This document shows, one piece after another, positions 33,830 to 42,799 of a stretch of DNA of 64,000 bases. Both the position numbers and the translations under genes were made by a program. The notes beneath the pieces are model-generated. The model saw nothing but the letters and a program-made list of their open reading frames with translations, made no database searches and was not told where the DNA came from. The stretch comes from Hirsutella rhossiliensis (lineage: Eukaryota; Ascomycota; Sordariomycetes; Hypocreales; Ophiocordycipitaceae), in contig NW_025408670.1 in assembly GCF_020360975.1 (NCBI RefSeq), positions 1,116,001-1,180,000 of the forward strand, given 5' to 3'. Each line of letters starts with the position of its first letter. Position 1 is the first letter of the stretch.

Positions 33830-35210
33830 TTATACCGTCTCAGAGATGCTCTCGGGACAATTTCCAGCAGCAATCTTTCCAAAAATGAAAGGAGCGGTCA
33901 TCCCCCCTCCCAAACGTCTCCCTTGGTCTCTCCGATATGCCCGGTCACTGTGGGCCTTGGACAGCTTGACAACAGTCGGGAACTCGCACTGGTCCGGATA
34001 CCGGCGCTTGTCATCGAAAAAGGCCCATGCTCTCTGTCGATAGACAGGACCAATAAGTTTCTCTAGTGTAGCGACCTGGTCTGGAAGACGGTCTCCGAGC
34101 TCGGCATGGCACCAAGGGTCCTCCGTGTTTAGCCAAGCCCAGACGCCGGGCTCATCTGGAATGCCATGGTCTGCCCGGTATTTATATAGCTCCATGTCGA
34201 GCTGGCCAAAATGCCCTTGAGCTGAAACCCAACTATAGAAAAAATGAAATCGCCTCGATTTTTTCAGCGCCGAGGAGCCGATCGAGGCAGTCAAATCCGC
34301 CAAGGAGAGTGCCAAGGTAGATGCGATCCCCGAGGAAGCGCCGCGTCGAAAAATGGTCGTTGTGGATCCCCGGAACGATAGAATTCCCCCAGAATGTCGA
34401 GTGGTTATCGAAAGAAGCGCCACTGAGTTTTGGATATGCGTCAGGGTAGTCGAGATAGCCTTGAGCATAAGCCCTGAGCACGGCGTAAAGACAATGAATA
34501 TACTCGGCGACGCAGCAGAAGCCCTCTCTCTCGTAGGCCGCCAGACTGGTATTCTCCATCTTGTTGAGATAGCCCCAGGACCAGGAGGATGCGGTATACT
34601 GCGCTTGGTCTCCGGATTCTGCCAACTTGAAAATACCCGCCGAGAATAGCTTCGAGTAGAGTTCGAATCGTAAAAACGTCTTAAGCAAGCGATACTTTTC
34701 CGTCGCGGATAGATGGTCAAACTCCAATTGGCTATCGGGTAGTGGACGTAGTACGGCGCCTTCGGCTAGCGCTGGATTAGAAAACTTTGGGAGATGCGTA
34801 TATGCGAAACCAAGTTGAGAACTCGTTGCCTTAGATATATAGTCGTCGATATACCTCTTTAGCTGCTTGTAGAGGCGCTGAAGTCGGCTATACTCGTCGC
34901 TCGGGTCAGGGAACTCTTTGGTAGCCCACGTCTCCATGTGCTTTTCGACGCGTGCCTTGGAGCGCTTCTCGTCGAGAATATCCTTCTTGGGGAAGAGGAC
35001 AATTGCCATGGCGTCCTGTAAAAGGTCTCGCGGGAAAATTGCAGATAGCTCCTTTTTCCGGAAGTAAGTATCGAGAGTGGCCCTAAAGGCCAGTCGAGCT
35101 TGGAGGAGTGCAGGAGAGGCGTGGCTAAGCCGGACCATGTCGTCGCGCGTGCTCGCAGATTCCAGGACCAGAAGACGAAGCTCGCAAGAGAGGGATTCGA
35201 AGGGATCCAT
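33830..35210 (-). pseudogene. F-box-like fungal protein with a one-base frameshift
   Basis: Starts MDPFESLSCELRLLVLESAS, an F-box-like N-terminus (leucines, SCELRLLVLE, then RLSHASPALLQARLAF), and continues as a helical protein typical of large fungal families of uncharacterised F-box proteins. The first frame (34233-35210, 325 codons) runs to LLGAEK and stops shortly after. The conserved C-terminal text continues in the next frame: FHFFYSWVSAQGHFGQLDME, LYKYRADHGIPDEPGVWAWL, GDRLPDQVATLEKLIG, WAFFDDKRRYP. The switch falls in a run of six A on the coding strand (T-run 34259-34264). No GT donor lies in the relevant stretch, so an intron does not explain it. Without the extra base the protein would have 459 residues. 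Either a recent pseudogene or a base-calling error. Confidence 0.7.
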
Positions 35211-35842
35211 GTTGAAGGTGCCGGGAGTTCACAGCAAGTCGTAGTAGTTGTGATTGTGCTGAGAGGGCATGTATGTACATGGGCTGCTGCTTGATGTGGC
35301 AGAAGGAAGAGGAGGACGTCGAGGGATTGGAGAGGGATGCTGATTTTATAGCTAGGCAAGCTCGCTTCAAGATCAGTCAATCCTGTGGCGGATCAGTAAG
35401 AACTCTGTCGGAATAAAATTCAACATATCGTGGACTAAGTTGCGCCTAAGGTTCAAAAAGTAGGGGGTTTGTGCGATTAGCACCTCTCTACGGACAACTA
35501 AAACTGTCTGTGGGCTCAATATCATGATACAGTCCTCGGCGCTCTCGAGGCTTACACCCTCGAGTCTCGGATCATTGGCCTCACAAGCGTGCAGCTTAAT
35601 CATGACTCGTACCCGACTTGCATAACTTGAGCACCGCAGCCTGCGTCGAGGCCAGTTTACATGCATCAATGGCCTTGAAGTCTGCGGGAGATGCTTTTAA
35701 TTTTCGAGCAATAGTACTCTCTGCACTCGCACAGAGCTCTATTTGCACTCGCGCCCCTTGGCAAAGGTACACTCCCACGCTAGAGCCCGCCCCGCCCGCT
35801 TGTAGTGCGCAAGCCTGGCAAGTAGCGGTACCGTCTAATAAA
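35211..35842. other. AT-richer spacer, no gene seen
   Basis: Promoter side of the F-box-like gene, then sequence leading to the MITE. No supported frame. Confidence 0.5.
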
Positions 35843-36244
35843 GAGTCTTACTATTTGCACAGACAAAATTCTCTATTTACATAGAGTTATATAGAGCACC
35901 TAAACTTAAAGTACCTTAAAGTCACTTTAAGGTACTGCCTATACTTCCCCTAGCTGCCTTACCTAGGTACCTACTAAGAAGGCCTCGATTACGAACAAGT
36001 GCACCCGAGCACCCGAGCCAGTAGGGGAGGGGTCCCCCTTAGGGAGGGGCCCTACTATGGGGGTTTATCCCCCGCGCGAGGTGAGTGCGACGTGCAAGAT
36101 CGCGACTTTTGAGGGACTTAAAAAATACACGAGGTGGAGTACTAACTACTAAGCGGATTAAGCCACTAATTAAAAGAGAGGATTTTAAGAAATTCTATAT
36201 AAATAGAGAAATATGTCCGTGCAAATAGTAAGACTCCTAATAAA
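35835..36244. repeat. 8-bp target-site duplication CTAATAAA flanking the MITE
   Basis: CTAATAAA at 35835-35842 and again at 36237-36244. It fits the hAT target pattern nTnnnnAn. Confidence 0.85.
35843..36236. mobile_element. hAT-type MITE, 394 bp
   Basis: Non-autonomous DNA transposon. The ends are a perfect 18-bp inverted repeat (GAGTCTTACTATTTGCAC at 35843-35860 and its complement at 36219-36236), extending imperfectly to about 45 bp (TCTCTATTTAYATAGA). Between the repeats lies a GC-rich core (36000-36090) with GGGG/CCCC words that can pair locally, and no ORF. The 8-bp direct duplication points to the hAT superfamily. Intact ends and duplication suggest a fairly recent insertion. No transposase is in the window. 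Confidence 0.85.
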
Positions 36245-36508
36245 TGCCCGCAGCCCCGGACATACATAGACGTACAACGAGATATAGTTAATATAAGAGC
36301 CGCTAATAGTGTCTAAAGGAGAGATTTACTTATAAAAAGAATATATAATATACTTATAAGCTAAAATATAATTACTTAATATATCTAGATATACCCCTAA
36401 TAAGAGCGAGGATTATTAGACGGAGGTTGAGATATAAATACTAGCTCGGTCAGGCGGGTGCCAACTAGAATACCAGAAGTGATAACCTGGTGCACCTGAC
36501 CAAATGAC

Positions 36509-36950
36509 TGTGTTCTGATTTACGTTGGCAATATTCTCTCATTACGACTTCCGTGTCGCGTGTGCATTATCTTAACTTTAAAATTGTATAGCTACTAGCA
36601 CAACTAAGATTTACTAAAATAGTAACTTCAGGCCTTAACTATCTAACCACCCCTTCTCACTATCTCTCAAGCAGAGGCTTGAGAGCACAGTGGAAGAAAT
36701 AGGGGCACAGAAAGGTGAATTTAGTGATGCATGCCTTGGTCTGTCTATTGGGACAAGGGAGGGGCTTATATAGGTACAGTGACCACACATAGCTAGCCAA
36801 AAGAGGGCATTGAGATGTTCCTATACCTGAGTCAGGCCTGCATCGTGTCCTTGGGCTAGGGGAGTCATGTTGGTCAGGCAGGCTCCCTTGTGCATGACTA
36901 TTGGGTCAACTGGGCATGACTGTGGCCTCTTATGCCCACTCTCCTCAACA
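36509..36950 (-). mobile_element. Possible solo LTR (Copia-like)
   Basis: Read on the minus strand it begins TGTTGAGGAGAGTGGGC, has a TATA-like CCTATATAAGCCCC in the middle and ends in ACACA, about 440 bp. The sequence just beyond contains AGGTTATCAC, reminiscent of a Copia primer-binding region. I found no 5-bp duplication at these borders, so the ends may be off by a few bases or eroded. A frame at 36821-37066 lies inside it and is not a gene. Confidence 0.35.
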
Positions 36951-37126
36951 GTTACCCTATTCACGTATGAACTCTGAGCGGAGGCGTATTCCACTGACAA
37001 TGATCTCTCCCCGGCTTGCGGCCTCAATGAAGTAATCGGGAGAAAGAAGACCTTGATCAGAGTCATTAGACCCTACTACAGTTAGTCGCTGCACGAGCAA
37101 ATTGCATCCCTATCGCTGCCTATTTG

Positions 37127-37931
37127 TTAACATTCGTTCCACCGAAGTACTGCGGTTGTACCCGCCTCGGGTTTATCGTCTTGTTTAGGGATCCCGCGGG
37201 GGGTATATAACGCTAATTCGCCTTTAGAGCGGTTGAAAGACAACATTCTAGCATTCTTATCTAAGGGTTTGGCATTGGGGCGACTTGTATAGTATATATG
37301 CCGTGCCATGACCTCACCACACCTTGCCTGATTGTTATGTGGTAGAGGTTCGTTATCTGGCTTCCTGTTTGGGTCCGGCGTGCTGCCTTTGTCTAGGCTG
37401 ACCGCTACAATATGGTCGCTTTGCCTATAAGCCCAAACGTCTTGGTTAACTTTAGCAACTTTTGGGATGAATTCGGGGCCTTTTTCAGAAGAGGCTAGGC
37501 TTATTTCATCGCTTAAAGCTAGGACAGTTATGACTGATGGCTTACCATCCTTGCCGACGTAGTTATTGCTCCTCCATCTCCTCGAACGCCTATTTCCCTA
37601 TCTGTCTTAGCTCTGCGTTAGAAAGGTTTCTGCCGTTGTTGATCTTGAGATAAGACTAGAAGAAAAAGCTGTCGTCTTTATTGTTCCATGTCCCGGGTGT
37701 CTTGGGCTGGTCTTTATCAGTTACTTCAGTGACTCTTGCTCCCTTATAGTCAAGCCGGACTCTGTGTCTATATTTTTCTTGCCTATCGTTATTGAGAGGT
37801 TTAATTTGGCTGAGATCTAGAGGCGGGTTTTGTTTCGGGCGGAGGTTGGTCTAGGCATTCAACACTTGGCCGAAGGCGAGGAGGATAACAAGGAAACAGC
37901 AAAGGAAACGGGTCGTGCTACACGAGGCTAT
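37127..37931 (-). pseudogene. Pseudogene of a secreted protein
   Basis: The first codon is ATA where ATG is expected (37931), followed by a signal peptide (CCFLVILLAFGQVLNA). The body (PPLDLSQIKPLNND, RVRLDYKGARVTEVTDKDQP) is broken by several TAG/TAA codons. It changes frame near 37555 and continues open to the natural stop (GKDGKPSVITVLALSDEISL, VNQDVWAYRQSDHIVAVSLD, MARHIYYTSRPNAKPLDKNA, ending LRWNEC). The ATG-to-ATA change and the TAG stops fit C-to-T/G-to-A mutation as in RIP. The family is not recognised. It lies beside and on the same strand as the enterotoxin-like gene, so a shared role at the host interface is possible but only inferred. Confidence 0.6.
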
Positions 37932-38364
37932 AGCGTTAAAGACTGAAAGCGTCGGAGAGCCTATAGGCTGAATTCAGCAGTGTGAGGGGTGAAACGACGA
38001 ATCAACGCAAGCAAAAAAATTGGCCGAGTTAGTGAGTCAAAACCGAATTCTACGGCCGGATTTTGTCTGCTCTTTCTCCCATCCCTTCTTCACACACACA
38101 CTTCTTATTACTTTTTGACACGTTTCGCTGCATGGCCTGCCATCGCAGGATGACTTGATCCGTGTTTCCATGAAGCTCGCCGAGCCCGAATGCGAACCTC
38201 CAAGACTTAAACTACAGTTGCTTTGGCCACAATACAGTACTCACTGTCGGGTTGACCTGTTGAGGCTCTTGATTTTTCATGTTGTTATGGCTCGATTCCT
38301 ATCCACGATATAAATGTTCTAAGATGGCTAACTCGGACACTCTAAAATATATACTTGCAAGAGC
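37932..38364. other. AT-rich spacer, no gene seen
   Basis: 3' flank of the enterotoxin-like gene and 5' flank of the secreted-protein pseudogene. A short ACACACAC run lies at 38093-38100. Confidence 0.55.
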
Positions 38365-40799
38365 TCACTCCACCTTTAACTTGGCCGCATTCTGCAAGAT
38401 CTGAGCAATGCCCTTGCCCGTGTTGGCCAGCGTCGAGCCCCCAACCTCGGTCAGCTCGATCGCCTCAGCCCCTTCAGCAGTCAGGGCCGCGACCTCGGCC
38501 GCGTCGGCGACCTGGCCCAGGCCCGGGAACAGGTTGGCGATGGCGACGACGGGCAGCAAGGCGATGGCGATGGGGTGGGCCTTGACAAAGTTGCCAATCT
38601 GCTCAAAGAAGCCCGGCTCGTGGGGCGCCGCGACGGCCTTGTTGGTCTTGGCCGTCTTGGAGTCACTGCCCTTGACGACCTGGTCCGTCCCGATCAGGGG
38701 GAACCCGCCGTTCCAGCCGACGGCCTGGCCGTTCTTGTTCATGAAGCCAATCAGGTCCTGCGGGGTGTCCATCTTGTCCGGCACCTGCGTCGTGGCGTTA
38801 AACTGGTTAAACTTGTCGTCGTAGTTCTTGTTAGGCGTGAAGAGGTCCACCTTTTCGGCAAAGGCCTTTCGGAAGTGCTCCTGCATCTGGGCGCGCTGCT
38901 TGGGGGTCTGGTTCTTGTCGGGGACCTCGTAGCCGCGAGGCACCTGCATCCAGCCCATGACCTGTGACCACAGGATGCCTCCCACGGCGGCCGACTCCTT
39001 GCCCGTGCTCACCATGTTTGGCGTGGCGTGCACGGCGTACACGACGCCCTCAAAGTCGCCCGTCTCCTTGGACGCGAGCTGCGACGCGTGCCTCGCCGCG
39101 GCGCCGAGGCTCTGGAAGGTCGGCAAGAGGTAGGCCGCAAAGTCTTCATAGACGACCTCTGGCTCCTCGGGAGCCCCGACCACGTCGTACGTCGGGCCGG
39201 GGGGAGTCGCGCTCGGCGGGAGGAAGCCGCCCTGTTTCTTAGCCTCCTCGGGCCACAGGAAGCTCCCGTAAAACACCTTGTCAACCGGTCCCTGGGGCTT
39301 TCGAGCCTTCTGAGGCTTTTTGCCCTTGCAGTTGAAGCCCTTCGCGGTATCGCAGTGAAGAGTGATATTCTTCGGAATGTGCGACTTCTCACAGAAAACT
39401 GCCAATCGGGCACCGTCTAGATGAAATAGGGTTAGAACCCGCAACGGTATGAGCGCGGCTTCGTGCTTGCTCGGGGGGACTCACCTATTGCCCTCTTGCG
39501 TTTGGGCGACTGTTTCATCGAGCTGCATTTGGCAACGAGATTGCACGTGCCTTGTTCTTCGCTCTGCCTCATTCTAGCAACAATGGCCTGGATGGCCTCG
39601 TTTGCCTCATCGATTGTTCCATGCGTCTCGTTGGGGCGAACCTGGTCTAGCCTGGCCAAGGCTCTCGCGATGGCGGCATCTGCCTCCAGAATCAGGAACT
39701 GGGTTCTTGGGTCGAGACTCGAAAGGGCGCATGGAGCGTTGTTCTCTTGCAGGAACTCGGCAGCAACGATGATATCATCCTCGGAATATGCCTGACCTCC
39801 CTGGCCGACGGACGTTGAGGGGCCGGGGATACTGTCATTGGCCGGGCATGTTTCGGCTTGCGGCGGGGATGGGTCGACTGGGAGCAAGGGAAAGTGACCC
39901 GTCCAGCCGACAACATCGCCCACGCCAGGAAGTCCCATGTAGTGTATCGCGCCCTGTCTGGAGTTGAAATACGGCCGGCCCTCCGGGGTTGCACCCACTG
40001 CCACCGAGGGCGGAGCGGCGAAGGAGTTGCGAAACCGTTCCTCATCGTATTGGCGGTTTTGAACGATATTTTGAACAGCCACGTCGTCCGGGATGATAAG
40101 ATCTGGGTATTGTTGTCTAAGCGAATCCAACGTGTCGACCGTCATGTGCCCCACGACTTGCGACCAAAGAACACCCCCCAGAGCCGAGAATTCTGCCTCG
40201 GTGTCGCGCCCTTCGCCGAACACGGAAGATTCTTCAACTATGTTTGGCGTCGCACGAATCAAGTAGATCCAGCTGTACTTCCAGACTGTCGCGGACGTAG
40301 CCGCTGTCGGCACGTATGCAGATGACCAGCCGCATTTGAACGCCTTCCGATAGTCCTCGTTCGTCACATGAGCAAACTTCGAGTCCGAGTCCGAATCGCC
40401 GCTCTCTGAGTCCGAATCGCCGCTGTCTGAGTCCGAGTCATCAACATTATCCTCCATCCACCTTATGGCACCCAGGGTGTGACGCCTGATGTTGAATGCT
40501 TCCTCGTTGTCGGCGTAGTCGCCTACCGGACTGAAGCCGCCAAGGCGCTGGATTGTCTCGGGGTCCCTGTCGTCTCCACGCCAGACAAACATGTGCTTTA
40601 TATCTGTATTGTTCCCATCGCCGTCCTGTGCGCGCCGGACGAGGTTGACTTCGTCTTCTCGGAAGAACTGACTCTTTGGCAGATCGAGACTTTCCGGCAT
40701 ACCCAGAGGTATGAGAGCTCTAGCATAACCCCAGCCCAGCAAGAGGAACCACAGTAGTGCCACTGAAACGGCCATGCCGCAAGGACGCGCAAAGACCAT
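38365..40799 (-). CDS. Secreted protein with two tandem enterotoxin-A-like (ADP-ribosyltransferase) domains
   Basis: Two exons, 39485-40799 and 38365-39416, joined by a 68-nt intron (GTGAGT...CTAG, branch point TCTAACC) to give 788 residues. Residues 1-27 form a signal peptide. Domain 1 (about 65-330) has the features of heat-labile-enterotoxin A chains: FVWRGD with Arg74, RLGGFSPVGDY, a Thr/Ser strand near 165-172 and the E-x-E pair Glu201/Glu203 in EAEFSALGGVLWSQ. An Asp/Ser repeat lies at 120-140. Domain 2 (about 480-690) repeats the layout but has Tyr488 in place of the Arg, and only the second Glu (579) of E-x-E is kept. A hydrophobic stretch (722-740) and helical tail end the protein. 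In this family such enzymes modify host proteins; the target is unknown. The two halves look like separate ORFs overlapping by 13 nt, but splicing fits exactly and the second half has no signal peptide. Confidence 0.8.
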
Positions 40800-41642
40800 G
40801 TTGAAGAACTTAGATCTTGTCTTGGCCCGAGAGATGAAGACACGCCAGCAGCGTCCTTGCGGCGGGCAGGCGTGCTACTTATACCTGAGAATGACTTCAC
40901 TAATTACAGCCAACTGTGAAGATACTCGCAAGCTATCACTTAGAGTAGATACAGACGGAGAATTAACTGAATTGTACAGGGCCATGTTGTCTATGCGTAC
41001 CTGTAACGGGCTAGGCCCGCAGAGGTCTCGGCTCCGCCCTCGACAGCTCTAGAGCTCTGCTTAGGGGCTCGCCATACTTCCCCCCATTTCTCCTTTTCCT
41101 TTTTCCCTCCAGCTTTAGGATACTATAATCCAACCCATAAAAGAGATCTGACCAGCTTCTATATATGCATTTACATAAATATACGCTGTTTGCATCGGAC
41201 ACGCACGGTGATGCCACAACTCTCAACTTGTACATTAGGGACGTGTATGGCTAACTGATTGCATCGTCCCATGTTCATTCTGCATCCGATTTTCCTTCTT
41301 CTTGGCCCATGCATGGATCTTGTCAAAATTGGCGACCATCTGATGGGTGCAATCGTGATATCACACCAGAACATGAGATTTTGGCGGAGAAAGGCATATC
41401 AATGGTCTACCATGAAGATTAAAAGGGGACATGCATGATGGGACTAACCGGTGGAGCACTTACCTGCATGTGTCAACAGCTTTCCGGGCTCTGGGACGAG
41501 GTCTCGGCGCTCGACATTGTAGTATCCGTCGCGAATGTAGTTCTGCGATGGCAGTGGTAAGTCAATTAAATCCATTTGACGCAGTAGAGGGAACATGGAG
41601 TGCTAATGACCTTATATTATTAGCAACACGGCGTGAAAGACC
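40800..41642. other. Upstream region of the enterotoxin-like gene
   Basis: No gene seen. It becomes AT-richer after 41090. The minus-strand promoter should lie in the first few hundred bases. Confidence 0.5.
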
Positions 41643-41761
41643 GTCAAGGACCTTCTGGACGGAGGATTTATCCGAGCGACTAGCTCAGCTACAGGAGCTC
41701 CATTGCTCTTTGTGCCGAAACCGAACGGAGACACGAATGGAAGGCTGCCTTTCATCGGATG
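41643..41761 (+). mobile_element. Fragment of a retrotransposon reverse transcriptase
   Basis: One frame reads VKDLLDGGFIRATSSATGAP, then LLFVPKPNGD and LPFIG. This is the start of the RT fingers of Ty3/Gypsy elements (L-x2-G-F-I-R-x-S-S-S...APxLFV-K-G). Only about 40 codons remain. The protease, YxDD box and rest of pol are absent, and the flanks are not recognisably retroelement. It is not RIP-saturated like the DNA beyond 42.8 kb. Confidence 0.65.
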
Positions 41762-42799
41762 CATCCTTGGCCAGAACACCGGCGGCTCCCGCATCCATGC
41801 GCCGGTCATCCCTCCTCCTCCAATGTCTTTGGAGTTGACTACCAAGTTAGAGCAGGAATAGACTTATATATAAGTGACTCAGGAGAAACGTCGGTTGAAT
41901 CATGCAGACTGGCCCGCATGATCCCCAATAGGAAGGTCACGGGTTGGACATAACTCCTTGATGTATACGCCACGATTCTGGTCCCCTATGCTGTAGACCT
42001 TATGTTCGGCTTCTTTATGCTGCCGCGTCAGCCCATCTATATTATATCCCACCGTGTACTGCAGTCGGGCACTCCGCAGCAAAGCTTCGGCACCACTGAC
42101 TCGGGGTAAGGCTCTAAAGTGATGGAATCCGTGAGGCTTAAGGGATTGCTATTCTTTCTGCCAAAAAGAACCTAGATAGACCGGGCCCGGTTAACAGAGC
42201 CCGGTTACATGGACTTGCAAATCGGTGGCCAATGGGGGCCCCCCGGCTTGGCAAACGGTGAGCAAGGCTGTTGCAACTTGCAACCGACACAGCGATACGG
42301 ACGACATATCAGCCAACGTATCAGCGCGCCTGTTGGAGTGTGCATTCCACTTTTGCCTGGTGCAGCGTCATTGCGACAAAGGCTATAGCCTGGCGAGGCC
42401 GTTCCTCAGCCGGCGCTGCTGCCCCCTTCTGCGCACGTCACCCTGCTGCGGGCCCTGCCTCTTGCCACGCACCGTAGGTGGCTTCAGTCGTGAAAGTTGA
42501 TACATATTTCGATTCTGACTAATTGCCGGACAGAATTCCCTCGACCTGCATTAGCGTTGCGCTATCCTCCCATTATAGAAGCAAGTGACTATGCCTCCAC
42601 CGTCTGGGCTCATGTGTGCGGAGTAAGGGAGGGTGGGTAGAGAGGCTGCATGCGAGTAATGATATAAAAAAAAAAAAAAAGGGAGGGTGGGTTACTGGTT
42701 GAATCGAGCACAGATGGTAGGGGTGCAAGCGGTGACCGGAGCGTTCCTGGCAGACCAAGCAGACTAAATTTGGGCCTGATACGGTGGCACATTAGCTAA
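41762..42799. other. Spacer up to the AT-rich block
   Basis: No supported gene. Holds a duplicated GCCCGGTTA word (42184, 42201) and the poly-A structure at 42624-42691. Confidence 0.5.
42624..42691 (+). repeat. Poly(A) tract between short direct repeats
   Basis: AAGGGAGGGTGGGT occurs at about 42627 and again at 42678. Between them lie about 36 bp ending in a run of some 15 A. This resembles a short retroposed insert with its target duplication, but chance slippage is possible. Confidence 0.4.

Noticed and set aside
36821..37066. 81-codon minus frame
   Set aside because: It lies largely inside the LTR-like sequence and lacks features.
39432..39444. Two separate enterotoxin-like genes overlapping by 13 nt
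   Set aside because: A consensus intron with matching phase removes both the stop of the first and the start of the second frame, and the second half has no signal peptide; one spliced gene is the better model.
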